Source of the DNA: Anarhynchus alexandrinus
Lineage: Eukaryota; Chordata; Aves; Charadriiformes; Charadriidae
Assembly: GCA_008711295.1 (NCBI GenBank)
Contig: VUYV01000148.1
Location: 894,888 to 958,887 of the forward strand
Length of the DNA: 64,000 nucleotides
Direction: 5' to 3'
The translations under genes and the position numbers were made by a program. This document shows positions 41,425-52,400 of this stretch, piece by piece. The notes beneath the pieces were generated by a model that saw only the letters and a list, made by a program, of their open reading frames with translations, was not told where the DNA came from and made no database searches. The first letter of the stretch is position 1. Every line of letters starts with the position of its first letter.

Positions 41425-41500
41425 AAACCACTTAATCCTCATTGTTTCTAGCCCTCTGTCTGTAAAATGGGAATAATACAGTGATACAGCTTTTCTATGC
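41425..41500 (+). mobile_element. MIR-like SINE core fragment
   Basis: The string CACTTAATCCTCATTG... continues into CTGTCTGTAAAATGGGAATA and ATACAGTGATAC. This is the typical MIR passage around 'cttaacctctctg...tctgtaaaatggggataata'. It is short and in sense orientation on the plus strand. Confidence 0.6.
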
Positions 41501-42014
41501 TGAGGTTTAGTTCTCAGTATTAGCAGTATGTTTTGAAAGCTTTAGAGGAAAGGGGATACATTTAAACAGATTAATTATATTTAAGCAAATTGTGAACGTT
41601 GTTTATATCCCTGCAAGTACTACTCTCTAAAAGTTCAACCCATCCATCCATAATTGTGAGTTTCTGTGGGTTTCAAGTGTGAGAATAGAAAGAGCCAGTC
41701 CTTAACCTCACTAAGCTTGCTTCACGCTGCCTGGGTTTCTGTTCAGGTTTTAAAGGTAGTAACACAAACCTGTAGGCAAGTCGAGAGATTAATTGTTTGC
41801 AGCTCTACACTAATACCTGAACAGCAGTGCCTAAGAGTGAATTTATTTAAGCACCTTTTAAAAAGTAGTTGCAAAGGGGTCGAAGGAACCTGATGGATGT
41901 TGGCATACACCTCCCAACTCTCCAATCCCCTCTTGCCTGTCCTGACAAAATGATGGTGCTCCCCCCCTGCATGATTGCATCATTCATTCATGCTGCTGTT
42001 ATAAAACAGGCACC

Positions 42015-42036
42015 ACGCTGCTGCTGCTGCTGCTGC
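42015..42036 (+). repeat. Short CTG/GCTG repeat
   Basis: Six to seven CTG units, with a second four-unit GCTGCTGCTGC run at about 42202-42215. Both lie within 600 bp of the putative PSPH first exon. This is too short to call an expansion. Confidence 0.85.
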
Positions 42037-42399
42037 ATCTTGCAGGACAGCACAGTCACAGCCCCAGCAGGACAGACTCTTCATTTTCTATGCTAGAAAA
42101 ACATGGTAAGTGTTATGGATCTTATACGCCAAACACCAACCCCTTCCGAACTGAGAGAAAAAAACGTTCCCAGTGACTTACAGTATTGTACTGGCCGTGG
42201 CTGTTGCTGCTGCTGCAAACCTCTTGGCTGCACAAGAAAAGTAGGGATCAGCTGAGACCTTCAGTCACATAAATACAACGGCACGGGCTGATCTGGAAGA
42301 AAGCCGCATTTTGTAAATCACTCTTTTATAATCTGCTGAGTAAGCCAGCCTGGATGTTTTTTTTAAATGGTTGCACACATGTAACCAGAGAAGTCCAGC

Positions 42400-42720
42400 T
42401 GTTCGCTGACAGGCGTAGGGGAGAGAGGTGTAACCTCGCCTGCGTCGGGGGAGGAGCCGCTCGGGCCCAGTTTGGGGCGCTCCCAGCTTGGGTAGGCACG
42501 GCTTGGCAGGGAGCAGACCCGGCACAAGAGGATGGGGAGCTCGCCCGCCCGACAGCCAGCCTGTGCCACGGGCACGGGGAACAAGACGGGTCTTGGCAAA
42601 CTCACCTCGCTCCACGCAGAGCGCCAGCACGGGAGGGCGAGGGACGAGAGCCGAGGAGGGGCTCGGCCAGGCAGGAGTTTCTCTTGGCGTGAAGTCAGAG
42701 GCGAGGCAGGGACACTGTTT
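42400..42720 (-). promoter_or_regulatory. PSPH: CpG island with probable PSPH first exon
   Basis: An isolated GC- and CpG-rich island lies 6.4 kb above the first PSPH coding exon. On the minus strand a strong splice donor, GAGCGAG|GTGAGTTT, ends at 42606, so a non-coding first exon would be about 42606-42720. No other minus-strand gene nearby could use it, and its distance to CCT6A is about 3.8 kb. The assignment to PSPH is inferred from position and orientation. Confidence 0.5.
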
Positions 42721-42729
42721 TCTTTCACT

Positions 42730-45700
42730 GTGGGTGAGATAAAAGGTTTTCCGAGTTAAGATTGCAATACTGTATTTTGGCTTAAGCTGTTGCTCAGAGC
42801 ATTGGAGTGTGCAATGTTACACACACAAAAAATCAAATAAAAATTCATCAAAAGCTATGAAGGCAAAATTAAAACTTCTGCTTATGAGCAGGCTCTGTTT
42901 TTGTTTCCCCAAATGTAATGTTGTCAAATGCAATGGAAAAATTGCAAAACCTGTCTGTGCTCGTGTTTTGGCATCCTGTAGAAGAGCTTCCCTCAGACAT
43001 GACCGTGGATGTTGGTTAGGAAACGAGAGGCTGCCAACCCGGGACTGTGAAGCTGGTTGTTTGGTTCAAGGTCAAGAAAGCCAGATTTAGCTGATTTAGC
43101 TTCTTTCATTCACTTGTGATAGGAGTCTTATGACTGCTGCCCGTCTTGAAAGAAGACTGTTCTGCACCACTGAATGCACCAGTCACATTCTATGCATGAT
43201 TTCTTTTGCAATTCTGGCAGTATTACCCCTCAAAATTACAGGCATTAATTAAAATCGATAGCCTGGCGTGCCTCTCCTCCCATTTCTTCTTTATGCTTTT
43301 TCAGAAGTTCTCAGTACATGACCATTTGTCAACGTGAGCATCTATTAATAACTTCTTGTGTCAGGAAAAGCTGGTACCAAGCCCCTTCGCTGCAACACTG
43401 GTGACGTGGTTCACTGTTCAGTCTGGTCCTGTTTGTTAGTTTTATCGTGCCAGGACAGTATGTTTTTAAAACAGATTAAGAAATCATTTCTGTGAATAAG
43501 GTTAAATGAAAACAGATCTTGATAAAGATGAAAGAAAGCTGCTTTTACTGAGAATCTCAGAAGCTTTTTGCCAAGATAAGCAGTGCATGATTTGACTAAG
43601 AGAACTGCTGCTGAATATTTCGTGAAGGATATTCCCTTTATTTGACTTCGTTTAACGGACACATTGGTTTTAATTCAGTTAAATATTTTTATTCTAATCT
43701 GGTGTAATTTGTTGTAAATCCGTTGATTTCAAAGGACAATTTAGGCCTAGTAAGCATCTGCCCTGTATTTTTACTATGCATTAAAAACAAATATGCAGAA
43801 CAGTTCAACAACTACAGCTAAGCCTGAAAAATGTAGAAAAGCTTGTCCCAATGCCTGAAAAATGCCGCAAAATGGAGATTTAATGTGAAAATGCTAATGA
43901 GAAATGTTACTACACCATAAAATAACTATCCGCAGCCATGTGATCCAGGAAAGAAACAGAGTGAGTTCTGCCTGGAAGCTTTAAGAGGATGTTGAGCAGT
44001 GAAAAGCACAATTCACGTGGATGTGTGACTGTCAATACAAGCACAGCAGCTCACTCTTGTACACGACTACAAAACCTCTCCATTTGTACAAAAAGCGGAG
44101 ATTATCTACATGAAGGACTAGAAGGTCTTTGAAAATGGCTTTCCATTTTTTGTGGTTTGGGGTTTTTTGGGTTTTGTTTGTTTTTTGTTTTTTTTTTTTT
44201 AAAAAAAACCCATCTAAAATTCAAACTGAAATTGCCAGGGTGATTGCTTTATTTTCTCACAGTAACGATTCCCCTCACAAACCTGAACCTGCTTGGGGAT
44301 AGGGCATATTGCTGTTAGCAGCCAGCCCCACATGTTGCAGGTGTTTAGGGTGGATAATTCCTCTCTTTCCACGGGAAATCACCCACAGGGATCACAGAAA
44401 AGCAGCAAGTAAAATATAAAATTCAACGGGCCTGCTGGTATGCGTATGGGTTTGACAAGGCTGCCCTCTGCTGAGAACAGCCCGGAGAGAGGATCAAGGC
44501 AAAAAAAATTCAAACCAGAGAAGCAAGAATAGCAAAATATTTTTGTGTGACCCCTTGGCTACAGAATCTAGGGCAGAGCTGGGGATTCAGGTGTTTTAAC
44601 CAGGTATCACATTTAGGTACCTCAAATGTTAGCAGTGCAGCTCTCAGGACCGGGTTGGCATGTTTTGTTTTGTTATGGTTTTCAGCAGGCTGGTAGCATC
44701 CCTACAAAAGTGAAGACTAAACATTAACAGGAGCGTTCCAGAGCCAATTATGAGATGCCAAGTGTAATTTCCTGCATTTTGCAATGTTTGATGTTTATTT
44801 CTGATGATTACAGTAACAGAACAGAAAGCCCAGCCACTATACTAAAAAATCAGCATTAAAATATTTCACAAGACACATGCACTGCTCAGCTAAACAAAAG
44901 AGCTCCAAACTTGTGGTGCATTATGCTCAAACACTGACTTCGTCTAAAACATTTAAAAACCAGAAACCCAAGCATGTTAGCAGCTATCCCCTCCAGACCT
45001 GCCAAGTCAGACCGACAGGCCATGCATGGGAGTCCTCCCGCACAGCATGGCATTTTGCCCAGAAACCTGAGATCCTCACCCAAAGCAGCAGAGCAGATTC
45101 CCAGCAGGTGCCATAGCCTACAGCCAAAACCGGCAAGGCTGAGGAGTGTCCCCTGACACTTGACACTCGCTGACTCTTTCAGCCAAGCTCCCCCAAAACG
45201 CTTGTGCAACAGAATCGTACCCAACAGTGGGCTTAGACTTTACTTCTGGAAGTGGTGTGAAAACATGTTCAGCTCATTGCGTTGCTTCTCAGCAGCAGTT
45301 GGGTTCCTGAAGCCCAGCGTCCAGGGCTGAATCCAGAGCTCCCTGCTGCAAAAAGTGGGATGGAGCCGGGAAGATTTACCCTTCGCCATCCTCATGCCTG
45401 GTGGATGAGCATTGTGGAAGGCTGTCTGTCTTCTCTGTACCAAATATGGAGGAAATCCTGGCCTCGAGGGCAATTGTCCCTGTTTGCTGGGGGTTAGCAC
45501 CCTCCGGAGCAGATGGGCTGCTGGAACACCGAAAACCGCTTGGCCCAGATCTCCCTGGCACACCTCTGCAGCCACCGGCCATGATTATTCTGGGGGTGGG
45601 CACCTTCCTCACGAAATACTTGAAATAACAAGAGAGGGTTGTGTCACGCCTGATATTGCCAGTTGCTCAGAAGTAGCAGATGGGTGTTCGGGGGCACAAG

Positions 45701-46280
45701 CTGGGATGGGGCAACGTGGGAGCCAAATTCGTTGCAATCTGTGCCCACGGTGTGTCTTCTCAAGCTCCTTCTCAAGGGAAACTGCCCTCCATTTGGGAGC
45801 CCAAAGCTGCCAAGACGCAGGACTGAGCCCTGACAGGCCACAACGCTTCCAGCACCCACCACCACAGCCTTGACTTCAATAATATTTCGTGTTCTTCTTC
45901 CACAAACCTCAAAGGAACCCTCTGCATGGCAGATATCATCCCCCGTGCTTAGAAAGCCTTGAGAAGGCTCCAGGCCCAGGAATGGCCTGGGCTTGTGGTG
46001 CCACGCAGTGGTGGCCCTGCAAGCCCTGTCAGTGGCCATGAAGGCCCTGTCAGTGGCCACGCAAAGCCCCGACAGCCCACACGGCTGCTTCTGTATTAAA
46101 ACGAGTTTCGCTTAACCTCAACTCTAAATTTTTTTACCGAAGAACCCTTTCGATTATTAATCCAGCCCGTTTAACCATTAATCCCACCGATCGTAATGGT
46201 AAATCACCAGGTTTAATTATTTATTCCTACGGTTCTGCCAACCTTCCCGAGGTGCCCGGCAGATGAAGGGGTGGGATTAA
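42730..46280. other. PSPH-CCT6A intergenic region
   Basis: No gene was recognised. A T/G-rich then A-rich low-complexity tract lies at about 44140-44215. GC content rises from 45.2 kb towards the CCT6A promoter. A 21-nt unit around CCCTGTCAGTGGCCATGAAGG is present as two adjacent imperfect copies near 46017-46065. Long open frames here are a composition effect. Confidence 0.5.
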
Positions 46281-46319
46281 CGACCGGTGCCTTCACCTCA
46301 GGGGCCGCGNGTCCCCGCG

Positions 46320-46491
46320 GAGCGACAGGCGCCGCAGCCAATGGGAACGCGGCCTGCGCGGCCGCGGACCAATGGCCGCGCGCGCACCCCGGAGTGTTCT
46401 AGAAGGGGCGGGCGGAGAGGCGTGGCCTGCCGAGTCCCCGCCCTTCCCTCAGCTCGCCCGGCGCGGCCTGGCCCAGCGCGCAGCGGCAGCC
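46320..46491 (+). promoter_or_regulatory. CCT6A: CCT6A promoter with HSE and CCAAT boxes
   Basis: This CpG-rich stretch directly precedes the CCT6A start codon. It carries CCAAT at 46338-46342 and again at 46369-46373. The 31-bp spacing is typical of paired NF-Y sites. A perfect TTCTAGAA palindrome at 46397-46404, of the heat-shock-element form TTCnnGAA, sits about 90 bp before the ATG. Chaperonin subunit genes are known HSF1 targets, so this element is a plausible functional site. No TATA box was seen. Confidence 0.65.
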
Positions 46492-49400
46492 ATGGCGGTG
46501 AAGGCCCTCAACCCCAAGGCGGAGGTGGCCCGTGCTCAGGCCGCGCTGGCGGTCAACATCAGCGCGGCCCGCGGGCTCCAGGACGTGCTGAGGACCAACC
46601 TGGGCCCTAAGGGCACCATGAAGATGTGAGGGAACCCCCCGGGGTTGGGGTTTTGGGAGGGGTGGGGGTGAGNAGGAGGGGGGGCGGGCGCCTCAGCGCG
46701 CCGGGCGGCCGTTACGGCCTGAGGGGAAACGTGAGGAGAAACGTGAGGAGAAAGGCGGAGGGGAGAAGGCCGGGACGGCGTTCCCGCCTCCGCCATGCGG
46801 TGGGGAACAAAGGTGGAGGCCGCCCGGTCGGGTGGGGCTGAATGAATGGAGAGGGAGCGGTGCGGGCCGTTGGCCGAGCACGTGTGGCGGGGCCCGGGGG
46901 TTGGGGGGAGGCTGCTCACCCGCCTCTTGTCGCCCGCAGGCTGGTGTCGGGGGCTGGAGACATCAAGCTGACCAAAGATGGCAACGTGCTGCTGCAGGAA
47001 ATGGTGAGCTGGTTTTTGCCCTCGCGGGGGTGGGAACCTTGGGGTGCCCGGCGGGGGGACACGGGACTTACGAGGCAGGAGCGTGCTGGTATTCTCTTTG
47101 AGTGCCTCTGGCTGAGGGGGGACCACGTCCCCTGCTGCCCCCGGCCTGCATTTCTGTGGTGTTTAGCCCTGTGCGTTGAGGGGCAAATGTCCCTTGGGAG
47201 GAAGGTAAAGAAGTGCAGCTTGGTAGATGTTGAATGAAGTTTGTGTGCTAATTTGGCAATTAAAAAGGAAACACGAGCCGTTTAAATAATGATACTGGCA
47301 CTCTAGTCGCCTTCCGTTTCGCTTACGTGAAGCATATTTCTGTAGTGCTTAAGCAGGCCTAGGACAGCAGAGTTCTTCACGGGTGCGTGGCCTGGGAAGT
47401 GTTTAAATCTGGGTGATGGGTGTAGCTCATATCACTTTCCATCGAGTCTGGGGTTGTATCACAGTTTCCCCACCGTAGGGGTGCAGGTTACATGAGGGGT
47501 GGTGTCACCCCACGGGGTCTCACATGGGCCCTATGTCCCGGGGCCGTTAGGTTGGGGTGTGCCCCCGTCCCCTGGCTGAAGACAGCCTGTTACTGCGTGT
47601 GGGGTATTACACTCCACTAGCTGTCTGTTGTAATTCAGTGTGAAGTATTGGGAGTTGATATACATGGTGATCTGGCAGACAGGAAAAATATCGTTAAATC
47701 AGTTCTTTCACACTAAAGGTAATACTTTAAAGAAAATAATGATAAAAAGCTAAACAGCAGTATAAATGGTCCCATTGGATTTTGTCTTGCTCTAGTACAG
47801 TTACCAAGCACCAACCTCTTCAAGTGTGGATAGTGTTCTGTAAGTTCATAGGCTTCAACCTACGTTAAAATATTCTTCAGTCAGCCATTGGAGATGCTAA
47901 GTGATGTGTGTGTTCCTTCAATTAAAAGACTGATTTCTGTAAGTAACCTAAGGTCATGTGTGGTGGCTGTGAAGTTTGGCCAGACAGGCACAGTGCTTAT
48001 AGTTGGAACACCAAATGTACTACTTAACAGAAGAACTGGCAAGAAACAAATTAATACAATGTTCTTTAGTTTCATTAGAATGAGTAAAATAGGCTGCCAA
48101 AGGAATAGCAAACCAGTTAGGGTATGTACAGCACTTTTCATGCAGAGATTCCTAAATTAACTCTAAACATGCTGGTTTTAGTGCCAGCAACAATCTAGTT
48201 GTGATGGTGCATCCAAAGGGGAAAAGTGATAACGAGCTGAGGACTAGTTTGGCACTCAACATTTTTGTATATAGATGTATTGTCTGAGGGGGTAAATAGC
48301 ATTTTGTGGATTAATTCAATCAACTTATTGTCAAAGTGGTGGCGGTTGTTAATTGGTGTTATTTGTTTAAACCTGCTGAATTGACCTGAATCGTGAAAAC
48401 ATGAACTGGTCCTTAAATATTTTGTTAAGCTGATCTCACAGTGCTTGCTTTCTGTACCAGTGCGGTAAGACTTACTGCTCAGCTTCTTATTTTTGTTTAG
48501 CAAATACAACACCCCACAGCCTCCTTGATAGCAAAAGTAGCAACAGCGCAAGATGACATCACTGGAGATGGTACTACATCAAACGTCTTGATCATTGGAG
48601 AACTCCTAAAGCAGGCAGATCTCTATATTTCTGAGGTATATATGTAGTATTTCTTTTGTAGGTGGACAAGTTAAGAGCTTCTTCTGAGACCAGTCAACTT
48701 GTTTTTTGTTTAATGCTTAATACTCGTAAGTGAAACCTGAAAATGAATATTTCTGCTTAAAATGAGCGCATCACAGAACTTGTAAAATGGGGAAAAGCTG
48801 GAGAGGAGGACTTAAACTTGTTCAAAATCAAAACTGCTTATTGTGGATGCTGTAGCTTTTGATAAGATTTTGTTTGATACCTGCTGTTACTTCTGTCTGT
48901 TTTGTATGAGGTAAAATGCTTCTTTTACTTGCACATTAACAAGGACGTCCTCCCTGATAGTAGGTATTTTGGATATTATGAGTTGCAGAATGGGCATTCA
49001 TATTGCACAGTGAACACCCAAGTGTGCTTTCTAGTTCCCTTGGTTTCAGTTCTGTGCTAGAATAATCTGTACTTTTCCTCTGCATTGGAAGGATTTGCAT
49101 TCCTTTTATATGTATTCAGAAGGACAGTACATTTTCTCGTCTGTGTACGATGCATATTCCCTGTGTTTTGATGTTACGTGGAATGTTGAAACCACAGGTT
49201 CTATTTGTGAACAAGTACCATTTTGTCTTCTATTGTTTAATGATTTCCCTTTTTTCTTGCATTAGGGTTTGCACCCTAGAATAGTAGCAGAAGGATTTGA
49301 GATAGCAAAGGAAAAAGCACTTGAAGTTTTGGAGCAGGTCAAAGTAACCAAGGAAATGGACAGGGAGACCCTTATAGATGTTGCCCGAACATCTCTCCGT

Positions 49401-52400
49401 ACTAAAGTTCATACCGAGCTTGCTGACATCCTAACAGAGGCAAGTGTACATGTCTGTTCTGCCTCTTTTTGAGTGAAGAGGTTCACATTTTAAAGTGCTG
49501 TGATTATTACTTGAATGAAGGGTGGATGGAAAGATGTGAACTTGCACTTTGGAAGACTAATGGCCCTTTTGGGGGCTTTTTTTCCCCTCTCCTCTATTCC
49601 AGGCTGTAGTAGATTCTGTTTTGACAGTCAGAAAACCAGATGAGCCTATTGACCTCCACATGGTAGAGATTATGGAGATGAAGCACAAATCAGAAACTGA
49701 CACGACGTAAGTAACGAGTATCCTTAAGCTTCAGTTTAATAGTGCCCTGATGTTGGAGTAGTCTGTGGGGTTTTGTTTTCTTTTTAGAAGAACTTGTGTG
49801 TCCTAAAGCTACTGCTTGAAAGGTTATTAGGGAAGGAGTGAAAGAAAGGCAGAAATATAGATTTCAGCCATAAACTATCTAGACAGCGGAGGTTCCCCAG
49901 TTACTGAACTTGATTCCCTGATGAGATTTTTGAATAGCTAAGAATAACACTGGCTGTGGCTTTTACATAACAATGTTGAACAAATCCTTTTTTTTCTTAG
50001 TAACAGTGTCTGTGCCTCGATTATGCCTTAGGCTTTTACCTGTTCATTACAAGTACAAAATAGCGTTTGATAAACAGAAACTGGATTGTAGTCACCTAGT
50101 TGGATATTCCATAAGCTTTCTATTTACTTCAGTGGCATGGACGAATTCTGCGCTAGCTTTCCTCAGTAGCTAATGCAGTCAGACACTATGCCAGAATAAA
50201 TTCCCTTTTCACACTGCGTTTGGTATGCTTTTTCTGTGAGAATGGGCATGCCCTTGGAACTGGGATACATGATCGTTGTTTACCACCAACACAAGTGCAC
50301 AGGTGGTGCCTGTTGGACCAGTTGCACTGTCAATTCTCTGACTGGTCTGCACTTCCATGAAGTGCCTGTCTTCTGCATGTGTAAGTTGACACACTAAACG
50401 CTTTTTAATCTTTCAGGCTGATTAGGGGGCTGGTTTTGGATCATGGTGCTCGTCATCCTGACATGAAGAAAAGAGTGGAAGATGCTTATGTTCTTACTTG
50501 TAACGTATCTCTAGAATATGAGAAGACGTAAGTACACAGCAACTAGGTGAGGAGCAGAAAATGCTCCTGTCTTAAAACAATTTTATTTAATGTGTGCTTA
50601 AATAAAAACTGAAAGGACTGCATAGACTCTTCTAGAGCGAGCGGGTTGTGTAGAAGGTGGAATGGAAGAGGTGTAATAATCTGTAGAATAAGCTGTACTT
50701 TTCCTCTGCATTGGAAGAATTTGCATTCCTTTTATATGTATTCAGAAGAACAGTATGTTTTCTTCTGCCATCGTTTGTTGGAAAAGGGAAGCTGGTGGCT
50801 GAGAAAATGTCGTTGAGAGGCAGAGCTTCATAGTGGCTTTTATTTTGTTGTTTCATAGAAAAAGGCTGAAAGTCTTTCCTTTCTTGGGCATAATTTTATA
50901 TTTTAGAGTGAACATCTAAATATACTTTAGAGTTTGCTCAGTTTCAAATGCTCTAGCTCTGAGCTAGAGAGCAGGAACAGCATGCTGGTTTGGGGCAGGG
51001 TTCTTGTTTGGGTTTTTTTGATTATTTTTTTAAGAATGTAGCTGAAAGGATTTATTCTTTAAGTTTATTTCTACAGCACAGAGGATAATTGTCATACTGA
51101 TTTTTCGTTGTGTTTTTTTTCTCCTTCAGAGAGGTGAGCTCTGGATTCTTCTATAAAAGTGCTGAAGAGAGAGAGAAGCTAGTGAAAGCAGAAAGAAAGT
51201 TCATTGAAGACAGAGTGAACAAAATCATAGACTTGAAAAGAAGAGTCTGTGGCGATTCAGATAAAGGATTTGTTGTGATCAACCAGAAGGTGAGATAAAG
51301 GGTATAACTAACTAGAAAAATTAATTTGAAACCTTGGCTTTCTTGGCAAGCCGTCTGCTGTTGGACTCATTTTGTATAGTTCTTCAGGCAAAAATAGCTG
51401 AATTTAGGCTGGTGTACTTTTGAATATATGGATACAGTTTCTACTTGAGGTCTTTTTTTGGGCCCTGAGGAAGAACTTAGTCATTAGTGTCAGACTGAGA
51501 GAGGGTGTTTTTAGCTTTTTCTTTATCCTGATGGTCACTTTCTTTGTTTCTAGGGAATTGACCCATTTTCCTTGGATGCGCTTGCGAAAGAAGGAATAGT
51601 TGCTTTGCGGAGAGCTAAAAGAAGGAACATGGAAAGGTGGGTTCCTGGGGAGAGGAAGGGGTAAAATAACTGCTCTTCCGAACTCAAGCAGTGAGTCAAG
51701 TCTGGCTTGAATCCACCTTTAAGGACTTGCACTAAAAAGTCCACTCCAGTCTGTTCAGCTGTTGTTGATGTAACTCGTTGTAGTTTGTACAAACCATAGA
51801 AATGTCAGTTCAGCACACAGAGTGACGTAGGAATTTGAGCTATCGGTATGCTTCAGGTGGAGACACCTGTAGAGGAGACTTAATTCTGCAAGCTTGTTTT
51901 TGTGAAGAGCTCTTTCGTGAACAGAAGCAAACTGTTCCAGTCCTAGGAAGCGTGGTGTTCTGTGTGCTGAAGTACTACTGTTAGGTTAGTGATTTCAGAT
52001 TTTGCTTAACATAAAGCGAGTGGTAAGCTGTGTGTGTTGTCTCTCAGACTGACCCTTGCGTGTGGCGGTACTGCTATGAACTCTGTGGAGGATCTCACTC
52101 CTGACTGCCTGGGGCACGCAGGGCTTGTCTATGAGTATACACTGGTGAGTACAGCTAAGCTTTCCACTGAAGACCGGTTAAATACGCCTCGTGTGATGCC
52201 AGCTTTTCTCTTATCACATGTATACGTTGATTAAGCAAATGTATGACAGGAATACCTAACCCTGTTTTACAGGGTGAAGAGAAATACACCTTTATTGAGA
52301 AATGTGACAACCCCCGCTCTGTTACCCTGTTGATCAGGGGGCCGAATAAGCATACGCTCACACAAATCAAGGATGCAGTGAGAGACGGTCTGCGTGCTGT

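Larger units (their letters stand above)
36216..42605 (-). other. Probable PSPH 5' intron
   Basis: The acceptor just above the first PSPH coding exon (36215) and the donor at 42605 in a CpG island suggest that this whole stretch is one 5'-UTR intron. Additional untranslated exons, which are common for this gene in mammals, cannot be excluded. A MIR-like fragment lies at about 41.43-41.50 kb and short CTG repeats at 42.02 and 42.20 kb. No coding exon of another gene was recognised. Confidence 0.45.

Noticed and set aside
45240..46060. Overlapping frames of 111-153 codons before CCT6A
   Set aside because: No recognised domain, no splice structure and GC-rich composition. Most likely chance.
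51700..51890. Several short hairpins in CCT6A intron 8 considered as another H/ACA RNA
   Set aside because: GGACTT/AAGTCC and AGGTG/CACCT hairpins exist, but no H box and ACA box occur at the required spacing.
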